Shown: piece by piece, positions 37,001-47,816 of the stretch
How the letters are laid out: every line of letters starts with the position of its first letter
Numbering within the stretch: position 1 is the first letter of the stretch
Position numbers and translations under genes: made by a program
Source of the DNA: Quercus robur
Taxonomy: Eukaryota > Streptophyta > Magnoliopsida > Fagales > Fagaceae
Direction of reading: 5' to 3'
DNA: 64,000 nucleotides
Assembly (NCBI RefSeq): GCF_932294415.1
Contig: NC_065543.1
Coordinates: 44,166,277 to 44,230,276, forward strand
The notes under the pieces: generated by a model
Database searches by the model: none
What the model saw: the letters and a program-made list of their open reading frames with translations, nothing else
What the model was told of the DNA's origin: nothing

Positions 37001-37295
37001 AGGAAACCCAGATGAACATAACCTAACCCAATCTCAAAAAGATCCCAAATTTACATAAACATGTCATCAATATTAATAAAAGTCAAGACTTTACAATCAC
37101 ATACACATGTTAAGGTTCAAACCAAAGTACAATGAAACAACAACAACAACAACAATAATAACAAAGACAAAAATATATGGAAAATTAAGGAATCAAAAAT
37201 GGGGTTTTACCAATAGGGACAAGAGGGTTCCTGATACGCTTCCTCTGCTCAAAAAACTCTTCCAAATTGGGCTCAGTCGCACCCACCTTCTCCAT
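34081..37295 (-). CDS. HIG1-domain mitochondrial protein (RCF1-type)
   Basis: Two exons, 37295-37211 and 34253-34081 (258 bases, 85 residues), joined in phase across a 2.96-kb intron with GT-AG borders. The N-terminal half (MEKVGATEPNLEEFFEQRKR...NPLVPIG) is a polar lead-in. Two membrane segments follow: ALMTAGVLTAGLVSF and VVAQGATVALMVGTAYYY. Between them QVLMRARVVAQ fits the HIG1 signature Q-x3-R-x-R-x3-Q exactly. HIG1 proteins (yeast Rcf1/Rcf2, human HIGD1A/2A) sit in the mitochondrial inner membrane and help assemble cytochrome c oxidase and respiratory supercomplexes; some respond to low oxygen. The short length and lack of a C-terminal extension fit the small HIGD type. The start is the only ATG upstream in frame within exon 1. 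No long transit peptide is seen, as expected for this family. Confidence 0.93.
34739..36335. repeat. Two-copy direct repeat in the HIG1 intron (offset about 880 bp)
   Basis: The stretch from about 34739 to 35450 is repeated from about 35620 to 36335. Matching blocks include CCCCAAATGCATTCAGT, TAATGTGGATTAACCTGACT, AAAATGATACTTCCCATG, GAATATCAAAGCCATTTTGC and AATCATTCCTCATCATACAA. Copies differ by scattered substitutions and small indels. It lies wholly within the intron. Confidence 0.85.
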
Positions 37296-37736
37296 GTTAG
37301 TATAGTTATAAAAAATAAAAATAAAAATTTTAAAAAAATATTAGGAATTTAGAGAAAATGGATCAGATTCAGACCACACATAGACAGGAACAAAGGAGAG
37401 GCTGCAAAATGCCTTTAAATTTCAACAGGTTGGTGTTGGAGTTGGTGTGGGAGATTGGAATTCGGAGCGGTGGGGATTGTGATATTTTCAATACGGGTCT
37501 GGATGGTCCATGTTGGGATTGGATTTTCGGGTTCTAACTTTGAACAGACACCTGTGACCTGTTGGGCTTGGATGGGCTAACTGGCTAAGTTCATGTTATT
37601 ATCGGGTAAAAGTTAATCAATGCCTCCCAAGAACATTAAAATAGAAAATATTTTTGTCTAAAAAAAAAAATAGAAAATACTTTTAGAAATTTTTTATGAA
37701 AAAATAAAAGTGGGTTTGAAGTAGTTTTAATAGGTT

Positions 37737-37897
37737 GTGGGTTCCAGTTAGCTCAACTGGTAAAGTTTCTGATGGTTGAATAAGAGATTTAGGGTTCAAT
37801 CCCTGCCTACACCAAAAACTGATTGGTGTATTGGTCTGATGACAAAGAGCTATCACCAGGAGCGGATGCCATAGGTTGAAACTCTCTTAAAAAAAAA
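37737..37897 (+). mobile_element. tRNA-derived SINE
   Basis: 161 bases with an A-box-like TTAGCTCAACTGG and B-box-like GGGTTCAATCCC (the RNA polymerase III promoter of tRNA-derived SINEs), a 3' A tract, and a 15-base target duplication TAGTTTTAATAGGTT at 37722-37736 and 37898-37912. The perfect long duplication implies a fairly young insertion. Confidence 0.88.
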
Positions 37898-38017
37898 TAG
37901 TTTTAATAGGTTATAGGTAATTTAAATTGGGGGACACTTGTAGAAAATTAGAACATTAGAAATCTAATTGGAATAGTGGCAGTTTCACAAAAGATCTATA
38001 TTTATATATTGAGTTGA

Positions 38018-38400
38018 GTTCAAGTTACACCTAGTGTAACTCTAAGTGATATTACACCACTTAATAACTTATTATTAAATGCAAATTTTGACAAATCTAC
38101 CGTTGGATTATATTATATTCATATACTCTCCATGCTTGCAAAATTTCACGATGATCAAAGATTAATAATCATGTTATCAAACATTTTTTTAAATTCAAGT
38201 TTTTATAGTTTAAAATAATTCATAAAAGATGAGTTTATGGATCACAAGGTAAATAATATCCGATTAGTATGAAAATTGACATACATGTTAAGCACATATA
38301 GAACATGTAATTTAACGGCAGAATTCTTAAAATATGAATTTTATAATAAATTATTAGGTGGTGTAACATTACTTAGAGTTACACCAGGTGTAACTTGAAC
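38018..38400. mobile_element. MITE with ~50-bp inverted ends
   Basis: 383 bases. The left arm starts GTTCAAGTTACACCTAGTG and the reversed right arm GTTCAAGTTACACCTGGTG; both continue TAACTCTAAGTxATxTTACACCAC. No target duplication was evident, so the superfamily is open. Confidence 0.75.
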
Positions 38401-39091
38401 ATCTCTCTTATACGTTAGTCTCATCACAAGCACAAGCTTTGCGTGTGCAATGAGAATTTTTTTTTTTTTTTTTTGGGTTTAGTGAAATAATGTTTAAAAA
38501 TGAGATAAAAATAGTGTCCTAATTTTTAGGATTTTTCTCTGCATAAGAGTTTATAAAAGTTTAAAAGCCTAAAACTTAAGAACTTTTTTAAAATAGTAAA
38601 TTACTCTTTTAACAAATTTGTGTTTTTGAATTTAAAATTATCTAACTAAAATATATGAGTATTTTAAAGAGTTTAAGGATTTGTGTGAGGATATTTTAGT
38701 ATGCAAAATAATAAAACTTAAATAGGAAATCCTTTTATTAGTAGTATAGATGATACATATTTAATTAATTAATAAAATTTAAATTATAAAAATGGTATAA
38801 AATAAGCCTAATTTAATTAAATTTGTTTATAGAAAATCAAATTCGATTTAATCAAAAAAATTTAATTTTTGATTGCTTTATCCAAAAATATAATGAGTTC
38901 TAATTTGTAACTTCTCTCTCCTAGCCTCCTTTCTCTTTCGCAAATCAATTATTGATTATCATTGACCTACGGTTGACCAATAGCTGACGGGCATTTACTG
39001 ACCATGAACTTTCTACTAAACGGCATTTTTTACTCACACCTGTCACTATTCCATTTAATTTTCGTGTAGATTCCAAATAGATCAAAATATA

Positions 39092-39124
<33 letters not shown>

Positions 39125-39166
39125 CTATTTGGATACGTTTGTTAATTAAAGTTTTGGTTCATATAA

Positions 39167-39175
39167 TTATTTATA
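39167..39175. repeat. Left target-site duplication of the giant MULE
   Basis: TTATTTATA, identical to 59026-59034 at the other end of the element. Nine bases is the usual Mutator length. Confidence 0.85.
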
Positions 39176-39179
39176 GAGT

Positions 39180-39230
39180 AATTCTACGGTACTCCCCGAA
39201 AAAAGGGGGAGTACGGTACCCATTAGTAGG
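39180..39230. repeat. Left terminal inverted repeat with internal hairpin
   Basis: GTACTCCCC, then GAAAAAAG, then GGGGAGTAC form a 9-bp perfect stem within the terminus. The right end (58987-59012) has the same design, GTACCCTCC...GGGGGGTAC, with one mismatch. Confidence 0.75.
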
Positions 39231-39247
39231 TAACCTATTATACCATG

Positions 39248-41085
39248 TTACTTTTTTCTCACATTTGACGGTTCCATTCTCACATTATGCAGTTCCAACA
39301 TCACATGTGACAGTTCTTTTTTCACATTTGATGGTTCCTTTACTTTTTTCTCACATTTGACGGTTCTATCCTCACATTATGCAGTTCCAACATCACATGT
39401 AACAGTTCTTTTCTCACATTTGGTGGTTCTCTTACCTTTTTTTTCTCACATTTGACAGTTCCATTCTCACATTGTGCGGTTCCAACATTACATATGACAG
39501 TTCTTTTGTCACATTGAGTGGTTCCCTTAATTTTTTCTCATACTTGATGGTTCTATCCTCACATTGTGCAGTTCCAACATCACATGTGACAGTTCTTTTC
39601 TCACATTTAGTGGTTCCCTTACTTTTTTTTTCTCACATTTGACGGTTCCATTATCACATTATGCAGTTTCAACATCACATGTGATAGTTCTTTTCTCACA
39701 TTCGATGGTTCCTTTACTTTTTTCTCACATTTGACAGTTTCATCCTCACATTGTGCAGTTCCAACATCACATGTGACAGCTCTTTTCTCACATTTGGTGG
39801 TTCCCTTACTTTTTTTTCTCACATTTGATGGTTTCATCCTCACATTGTGTTGTTCCAACATCATATATGACAGTTCTTTTGTCACATTAAGTGGTTCCCT
39901 TAATTTTTTCTCATACTTGATGGTTTCATCCTCACATTGTGCAATTCCAACATCACATGTGACAGTTCTTTTCTCACATTTGGTAGTTCCCTTACTTTTT
40001 TCTCACACTTGACGGTTTCATCCTCACATTGTGCGGTTCCAACATTACATATGACAGTTCTTTTGTCATATTGGGTGGTTCCCTTACTTTTTTCTCACAC
40101 TTGAAGGTTTCATTCTCACATTGTGCAGTTCCAACATCACATGTGACAGTTTTTTTCTCACATTTGGTGGTTCCCTTACTTTTTTTTTTCACATTTGACA
40201 GTTTCATCCTCACATTGTACGGTTCCAACATCACATATAACTGTTCTTTTGTCACACTGAGTGGTTCCCTTAATTTTTTCTCATACTTGATGGTTCCATC
40301 CTCACATTGTGCAGTTCCAACATCACATGTGACTGTTCTTTTCTCATATTTGGTGGTTCCCTTACTTTTTTCTCACACTTGACGGTTTCATCCTCACATT
40401 GTGCAGTTCCAACATCACATGTGACAGTTTTTTTGTCATATTGGGTGGTTCCCTTACTTTTTTCTCACACTTAAAGGTTTCATCCTCACATTGTACAGTT
40501 CTAATATCACATGTGACAGTTCTTTTCTCACATTTGGTGGTTCCCTTACTTTTTTTTCTCACATTTGACGGTTCTATCCTCACATTGTGCGGTTCTAACA
40601 TTACATATAACAGTTCTTTTGTCACATTGAGTGGTTCCCTTAATTTTTTCTCATACTTGGTGGTTCCATCCTCACATTGTGCAATTCTAACATCATATGT
40701 GACAGTTATTTTCTCATATTTGGTGGTTCCCTTACTTTTCTTCTCACATTTGACGATTTCATCCTCACATTGTGCAGTTCCAACATCATATGTGACAGTT
40801 CTTTTCTCACATTTGGTGATTCCCTTACTTTTTTCTCACATTTGATGGTTCCACTGTCACATTAAGTAGTACCAACATCGCATCTAACTCTATTTTTGTC
40901 ACATTCAGTGGTACCCTATTTTTTTTATTCTCAAATTTGATCGTTCCGTTATTACATAGGGTAGTACCCACATTACTTCTTACCGTACTTTGTCACATTC
41001 GGTAGTACCCTAATTTTTTTCCTTACAATTGACAGTTCAATCGTCATTGTAAGCACTACCAATATCACATCTAACCATAATTTTA
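39248..41085. repeat. Minisatellite, ~92-bp unit, about 20 copies
   Basis: Units of about 92 bases run from the left MULE terminus inward. A typical unit reads CTCACATTTGACGGTTCCAT, CTCACATTGTGCAGTTCCAA, CATCACATGTGACAGTTC, TTTTCTCACATTTGGTGGTT, CCCTTACTTTTTT. Many units contain the perfect palindrome TCACATGTGA. A longer period of about 370 bases (four units) is visible between 39.99 and 40.85 kb. From about 40880 to 41085 the units decay. The long frames on both strands here come from the repeat and are not genes. Confidence 0.9.
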
Positions 41086-41426
41086 CATTTAGGCATATCA
41101 CTAAGGTCACTTTTTTACTTACTAATAACCGCTCATCACAATAATAATTTTTTTAAAGTTATTAAAAATTTAGATCTAAAATCAAAAACCAAAAAAAAAA
41201 AAAAAAAAAAGCATCCCATGAATTTAGCCCAACCACAATAATTACTCTTGTTTACAAAAAAAATCAGCTGGAATTATCTTGGTTTCTTCCACAAATATTT
41301 GAATATACCAATTAACTTCCTACGTATCTCCCTTGGTAGCTTCCATCACATTCAAGGTCATACCTCCCTATAAAATAACATAGTTGAGGTCATGTTCTTG
41401 ATGTTTATATTTTTATTATTTATATA

Positions 41427-41981
41427 TGATGGTAAACCAAAAATTAGACTATCTCCAATTCATCCATAGTGTCGTTCAAGACCAGAAAGGTCATCCAAGT
41501 GCAAGAAGGTCATCCAGCATGGAGTCACCTGGACGACCGCCAAACACTTCAAAATTTTCAGAGTAAATCTATATCCAAAAGCTTATGATTCAGACCATGT
41601 TCTACTATTCAGAAGTAGGAGCAAAATTCTTGTTCATCACTCTAACTTCCCACTAAGTTCTTAACTTCTGATGACAGTTGCAGAAATTAAGTCTGAACCT
41701 TCTAACTTCCATCCACGTTGAGGAAGTTACTAAAGAAGTAACCACTCCAAAGCTCACTATAAAAGGACTTAGCCATATGAAATCAAAGTAAGTTTTTCAC
41801 CACTTATAGAGTTGGAATTCCTGATTTCAAGACAAAAAACTAACTTAAGCATTAGAGGGTTCTTGGCCAATTCACCCCAGTCATCTTTGATCTTGTGCTT
41901 CTTTCTTTTTAGGCCTTCCAAGCAATCTCAAGCCCATTGAAACCCGAAGCATTCAGCCTCCTGGTTTTCTATGCGTCATCA
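41427..41981 (+). mobile_element. Solo LTR (LTR retrotransposon fossil) inside the MULE
   Basis: 555 bases from TGATGGTAAACC to GCGTCATCA (TG...CA), flanked by ATATA at 41422-41426 and 41982-41986. A promoter-like TATAAAAGGAC lies near 41758. It differs in sequence from the other solo LTRs in the window. The flanks are TA-rich, so the duplication is modest support. No internal part remains. Confidence 0.6.
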
Positions 41982-42658
41982 ATATATACTATAAAATCGA
42001 AGATGTATAATCTTATGTGCTTTCTAATTGTTCTTATACAACATCTGCAACTTAATCACAGTTGTGTGTTTATTGTGGTGTCTAAGGTTGGAAATAGGGT
42101 GACTATACAATTAGCAAGTTATGCAAAAAATCAAATACAAAGATTGTTAACAATTTTAAAATTTTCAGTAAACACTTGAATTAAAACTACAGATCTAGTA
42201 TGAAATAGTCATCAATCAAGGCTATTATACTAAATTTTATATTTTTTAGGCATTTTCATTAGATCCACATGTGCGAAAATGTCAAATGACTGTGTCTGAC
42301 ATGGGTATAACCACCCCAACTAAAGTGTCTATGCAATTTTGTTTCATAAAATTATTATTACATTTAGACCCATCTAAAACAAAATAAACATCCCAAAAAA
42401 TTTCCACAATAACAAAAATTACCAATAAAAAAGCTACAAACAATTAAGGACAATTGGCCAATTTTACCAAAAACGAACAACCCAGTCACTTTAAAAAAAA
42501 TTATCAAAATAATTTTGTCATTGAGAGTTCAGCATATTGACCACAGTGATAAGTGTGAGCCTTATTTGAGTTAGCAAAGCCTACACTAGCTAAGTCTAAG
42601 AGAGTCGTAATAGCAATGAAATTTTTTCGTTGTTGAAGACTTATCGATGCCACAAAAC

Positions 42659-42660
<2 letters not shown>

Positions 42661-42695
<35 letters not shown>
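42661..42695. repeat. (CT)n microsatellite
   Basis: About 17 CT units. Confidence 0.9.
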
Positions 42696-42696
<1 letters not shown>

Positions 42697-42994
42697 GTTT
42701 CGCAAAATTTATACAAACTCGTCATTCTAAAGCCATTTGGTATTTGTTCCTATAAAATATTGGAACGTGTAATTTGAACATAATTGTCTGTTAAAAGGTC
42801 AATTTTCATTTTTATACTTTGTTCGAATCAGCATGGTGGCAAGTCGGTATATTTTTTGCCGAGCAACTCTGGTTCGAATCCTTCATGCCTGCAATTTTAT
42901 TTTTTTGAATTTTCAATTTTCGGTCCATAAGTTGAAAAGCCCACAAGATCCTACACCCAAGAAAAACCCTAGTTCATCCCAGATCTTCTTTCCA

Positions 42995-43111
42995 TCAATG
43001 TCGGTGATAACAGCCACTAATTTTCCTCTCTTTCTATGCCCTTTTGTTCGAAGTCTCCACCGTTTCTTGTCACTAAAATCTCAGTACATCTCATCCTTAT
43101 TCTTTAGGTTT
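42995..43111 (+). pseudogene. Captured first exon, organelle-targeting-like peptide
   Basis: A leader with AAACCCTAG (a telo-box-like motif common in genes for translation and organelle proteins) precedes the ATG at 42995, which opens MSVITATNFPLFLCPFVRSL, then HRFLSLKSQYISSLFFR, before a donor-like TTTAG|GTTTCC. The peptide has Arg, Ser and Leu but almost no acidic residues, like a mitochondrial or plastid presequence. Nothing that continues it was found; a hAT end starts at about 43200. I infer a host first exon picked up by the MULE. The parent gene is not known. Confidence 0.4.
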
Positions 43112-43199
43112 CCATTTGGGGTTTTTGCTGTTTGACATTTGTATTGCTGAATTGTTATTAATCTTGTTTTGTTTTTGTTTTCCTTTTGGTTTCACAAGG

Positions 43200-43900
43200 C
43201 TAGGGACAGACACAAGTGGGGGCCTGGGCCCCTCTGGGCCATTTTTTTTTTAAGTAGGTTAATTTTCAAAAAAAAAAAAAAAAAGACTTGGGCCCCCTTA
43301 CAAAAAGCTTGGCCCCTTCTGAAATTGTAACCCAGCCTGCTAGTCCACATGTAAATAAAAATAAAAATAATAATTAAGTAGGTTAATTTTCAAAAAAAAA
43401 AAGAAAAAGAAAAAGAAAAAAGACTTGAGCCCCCATACAAAAAGCTTGGACCCCTCCCAGCCGGCCAGCCCACATGTAAAAAAAAAAAGAAAAGGGTTTA
43501 GTCCAAAAATGTAAACCCAGCAGCCTGTCTCCGAAGTCCAAATGGAAAAACAAAAGAAAAAAAAGAAAAGAAGGCTGAGGCAAGACAGAGAGAGTGACAG
43601 GCTTTTCAAAAAAAAAAAAAAAAGACAGTGAGAGGGGAGAGACTTTGCCGCTGCCCACGCCGTGAGTGAAGTTGCCAAAACGCGAGGTGAGAGCTTGAAA
43701 TCTTGCTGCTGCCCACATCGTGACGCCGCCACCACGCGAGAGCGACGAGGCCCATCTCGCAGACCCACGCGACACCCACACGACCACACCCACCACGCGA
43801 CACCCATCTCGCCGTGACGCCGCTGCTAGCTTTGATCTGCTCCAGCCTTCACAGTCAAGTATTTAATCTATCCTTCAAAATCTCAAAATCTGTGCTTGTG
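43200..43900 (+). mobile_element. hAT-type terminal fragment with GC-rich leader
   Basis: TAGGGACAGACACAAGTGGG, then GGGCCTGGGCCCCTCTGGG, is the kind of end common in plant Ac-like hAT elements. An internal duplication of about 125 bases follows (AAGTAGGTTAATTTTCAAAA and AAAGCTTGG.CCCCT in both copies). The stretch 43630-43850 is GC-rich with CACGCGA/CCACGC repeats, like the leader of such a transposase gene. No right end was found, so it is truncated. Confidence 0.5.
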
Positions 43901-44346
43901 GTTTTTTTGTTTTTACTGATGAGGAATTTGTGCCTGTGTTATTTTTCTTTGGCTTTTTGGCTCTGTGACTCTGTGACTATGTGACTATCTTACTGATGAG
44001 TCTATGTTTGTCTTTGTGAATTGTGACTCTGTGTGACTATATTATATAGATAAGAGAGAGAGTAGAGTCTCTAAAGATTAGAGAAAATATCAGTGTTTGA
44101 CTGTTTGTTGTGTGGTAGTTGGACAACAAAATAAGGACAAGTTAAAGGCTCACAGCAAAAGGAAAACTGAATCAACTTTCAAAGAATAAAAATGGTAAAA
44201 GTGTTTGTCGATAGTGGATAATAAGTTCATAGTGTCGGTAGTGGGATTGGTGAATGGGTCAGTGACAGAAAAAAGAAAAGAAAAAGAAAGATAATGGCAA
44301 AGAGACAAAAGATAAAAGACAAAAGACAAACATAAATCATATAATA

Positions 44347-45414
44347 CTAGACTCTGAGCACGTGCGTGAGCGCGTGCTCAGAGGCTCTTCTATTTTCTAT
44401 TTATTTGGTAAATTTTAATTATTTTTTGATCTCTTTACACAGAATGTACTAAAAAAATTAAACATGTGAATCTGGGCTTACTAAACTCAGGAAGACACTT
44501 CCCAAATCCAACTCCCACAATACATTCTAACATATATTTACATCCAGACAACATGAAATAATTACCTCTAGAGATGATGTTGCTCTGTTAGGAATGTAGA
44601 CTTTATAATGAACTTTAGCAGCCAAGTTGTCAACATGAAGGGACTTCAAAATGGTGGCATATCATTTGTAGCACGGACTTCACGTCCCCTACCCTTTGAT
44701 TGCAAACTTTTATCCTGAAAACATAAAACAACATTTATTACAAAGGCTACATACAAAAATAGTTGTTGCTATGAAGGATAGGGATGGAGGGAGAACATTA
44801 TAACTACTTAATGATAATGGGCGGAAGTTTGAAGTTGTGTTTGTGAGAATTTGTAGACAAATTTTTTTTAAAGCGATAGTTCATCGTAGTTTATCTTATC
44901 CAATTGTTAACTTTTTTTTTTTTTTTTTGCTGGGAATATATATATATATATATATATTTTTTTTTTTTTTGATAAAATTTTTGTTGGGAATATTGGTGGT
45001 TATTTAAGGAATAAGAAAGAATTTTGAACAATTAATTAATTTTTCTTTAATAAAAATAAAAGACAATGATTAGAAGTTAAGAGTAAAGCTTCAGTTGAAA
45101 TTAGGAAAAAAAATATTGAATTCAAATAGGAGAACGTGTAACTGGGATTTGAAGAGGTATGCTAAATTTTAGGAAGATGGGTGAACGTGGGATTTTTTTT
45201 TTAATTTAGGATATGTATAGGATATGTAAAAAGTGTGTGGAATGTATCTAAATAGAGATAATGTAGGCGGATTTTTAGGAAAAAAATGTGTCAAACTTTT
45301 GAAATTTGTTAAACCGTTTAGTGATAAAAAGTTGTAGACAATTTCATTTTTGCAATTACTTAGAAAAAAATTGAGGAATCCAAACAGATGAAACCTCTTA
45401 AATAGTAGTATAGA
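44347..45414 (-). mobile_element. Non-autonomous Helitron with a captured exon
   Basis: On the minus strand the element starts A|TCTATACTACTATTTAAGAGG at 45414 and ends with a hairpin then CTAG at 44350-44347, followed by T. The hairpin arms CTCTGAGCACG (44352-44362) and CGTGCTCAGAG (44373-44383) are perfect over 11 bases. It therefore sits between A and T, as Helitrons do, with no target duplication. It is 1068 bases and has no Rep/helicase. It lies just upstream of the transposase gene of the host MULE and so separates that gene from its original promoter. Confidence 0.88.
44566..44714 (-). pseudogene. Captured exon inside the Helitron
   Basis: Between TTTTCAG and GTAATT on the minus strand lie 149 bases with exon-like composition. 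One frame starts DKSLQSKGRGREVRATNDMP; the other frame ends LHVDNLAAKVHYKVYIPNRA. The change of frame within it suggests a single indel. The parent gene was not recognised. Confidence 0.45.
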
Positions 45415-45583
45415 TAATAAATTGTCACAAAAATTTATTAAAATCATAGTGAAAACTCAGAACATTATAGAGATGTTTACAGGGGATCATGATACAAGAA
45501 TAATATATTGGTCCTCTTTATTTCTTTATTTTTTAATTGAAAATTGTACATCTTCTTTGTTTAGGAATAATATATTGGTTCAC

Positions 45584-47816
45584 ATGGATCATGAAACGGA
45601 GAACGAAGGGAAGACTGATTTTATTGATTTGGAAAAACATTGGAGTACTATTCTCAAAAAAGGAATAGATCAGTTGATTGATGACCAAATAACTGGTTTG
45701 AAATTCAGTTCCCTAGATGATGGTGGAGAGTTTTATAACACATATGCAAAGTTGGTTGGGTTTAGTATTCGTAAAGATGAGATAAAGCGTAATAAAGATA
45801 ACATTGTGACCTCTAGAAGATGGGTTTGTGCAAAGGAAGGGTTGCGAATTAGGAAAAATGAGTCCAATGTAAATTGCATGAGTGAGAGACCAATAACAAG
45901 AAGTGGTTGCAAGGCCGCTTTTCGTATTAGATTTGAACGAAAGTTAGGTGAATGGGTGGTAGGAGAGTTTAAAAGGGAGCATAATCATGACTTAGTTCCG
46001 CAATTTGAGACTCAATTTCTCCGTTCACATAGGACTATTAAGGATTCTGATAAGGCTCAGATTATAGCATTGCATAATGTTGGGGTCAAATCAAATCAAA
46101 TCATGGATCATATGATCCAACAAGCTGGAGGATACGAGAATATAGGGTTCACTTCAAAAGACCTCTACAATTACGTAGCGGCAATTCGCAACAACAATAC
46201 GCGAGATGGTGATGCTGAATGTGCTTTGGGATATTTACAAGCAAAAGTAGACATGGACTCCTCATTTTTTTTTAAATACACTGTTGATGAAGAAAGCCGT
46301 TTGGCTAATCTGTTTTTGACAGATTCTCAAAGTCACTTAGATTATGCATGTTTTGGAGATGTAGTCGCATTTGATACAGCATATAAGACAAATGTATACA
46401 AAAAACCCCTTGTTATATTGGTAGGAGTCAACCACCATTGGCAAACTATAGTATTTGGTTTTGGACTATTGGTTGATGAGACCGTTGAAACATATACTTG
46501 GGTGTTGCAAAATATGCTTGTAGCAATGAACAATAAGACTCCTATTTCAGTCGTGACAGATGGGGACAAAGCAATGAGTAAAGCTATTAAAACGGTTTTT
46601 CCAAAGTCTCGACATCGTTTATGTGTGTGGCATCATGAAAGGAATGCTTTTGCAAATCTACATGATAAAGTATATGAAAGTTTTATTAGGTGTATGGTAC
46701 GATATTTTACACCAGATGAATTTGAAGACATGTAGAAGAAAATGGTCGACAATCACAATTTACATAACCATGAATGGTTGCATGAAATGGGCTGAAGCTT
46801 ACATGAGAGGTCATTTTTTTTCTGGGTGCAGGAGTACACAATGTTGTGAAGCCATGAATGCATTCTTGAATAGATTTCTAGATAGGAAGACTAGGCTTTA
46901 TGAGTTGTTCCAGCAAGTTGATAGAGCACTTTCACGTATTAGACACAATGAGATGGGGGCAGATTTTTCTTCAAATTATACTGAACCTATTCTGATTACT
47001 GGGTTAGCTGAAATAGAGAAACATGCTGCTACTATATTCACAAGGGAGGTATTCAGCATGGTTCAAGAAGAATAATTGAATGAACAAAAATTCATTGTGC
47101 TTTACTACATAGATAAGGAAGGTTTTCGTACGTACACCTTATCTCAGTATGCATCCCCTGACTCAAGATGGGAGGTTGTGTATTGTCAAGCTGATCAATC
47201 TATGAAGTGCTCTTGTTTGCTATTTGAGTCATATGGATATCCTTATGGGCACCTATTTGCTATTATGAAGGTTGAACATTTGAAACAGATTCCACCGACA
47301 TGTATAATGAACAGATGGTTGAAAACAGCAAAGTCCGACCTGCCTTACAAACTTGAATCCCAAATGTCTCCTGATATCATACGTATGGCACGGTTTAGTG
47401 CATTGTCTGCTAGTTGTTGTCAGATGTGTTACTTTGGTTCAAGAACAACACAAGGCTTCAAAGAATTGAAGGTTGAAATAGCAAGGTTGACACGCCGCAT
47501 GGAAGAACTTTATAATTCAAGTAAAGAAGCTGCTGAAGATGGGATACGCACTGCATCCAATAAAGCAAACTTAAATGTTCGTGATCCAGCCATTGTTAAG
47601 ACTAAAGGTGACCATGGTAGCACGAGCAACAACCACAGCCATGCGAAAGTTAGGCGATGCAGCAGTTGTAAAGATGTTGGACACACAAGGCGCACATGTC
47701 CATCTACACATATTCAACAAGGTGAACATGTTGATGGTGACAACGTCCCTGAATCCATGGAACATCCAGCTGTTGGCTCACCTGATTTGGAAACAAATTA
47801 TTATAATTTTCTTTAA
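45584..47816 (+). pseudogene. FAR1/FRS-type MULE transposase, disrupted
   Basis: From the ATG at 45584 (MDHETENEGKTDF) runs a FAR1-family protein of about 740 residues. The FAR1 zinc domain is present (WVCAKEG, RSGCKAAFRIR, REHNHDL). The MULE DDE core follows: first Asp in VVAFDTAY (about 46372), second in VVTDGDKAM (about 46560), the CxxH motif RLCVWHHERN, and Glu in CCEAMNAFL (about 46848). A SWIM-type finger (CSCLLFESYGYPYGHL) has Tyr where its third Cys should be. A CCHC zinc knuckle (CSSCKDVGHTRRTC) ends the protein. In-frame stops at 46733 and 47073 and a frame change near 46740-46800 break it. FAR1-type transposases (maize Jittery) drive MULEs, and host FRS genes derive from them. Its place in the MULE makes it the element's own transposase. 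Confidence 0.88.

Noticed and set aside
39139-40865. Long overlapping open frames on both strands across the minisatellite
   Set aside because: The unit is close to a multiple of three, so frames stay open by repetition. The peptides (SHCAVPTSHVTVLFSHLVVP type) are simply the repeat translated.
42833-42905. tRNA-like stretch with GGTTCGAATCC
   Set aside because: The T-loop motif is good, but the T stem and acceptor stem do not pair well and no clear anticodon arm forms. A tRNA relic is possible but not supported.
43340-43807. 155-codon and 137-codon minus-strand frames
   Set aside because: They cross A/T tracts and a GC-rich hAT leader; composition is low complexity and no domain is visible.
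45422-45583. Upstream 54 codons of the transposase frame
   Set aside because: They run back to the Helitron border and have no FAR1-family similarity; the ATG at 45584 gives a sensible start.
47510-47765. Minus-strand frames opposite the transposase
   Set aside because: Shadows of the plus-strand coding sequence.
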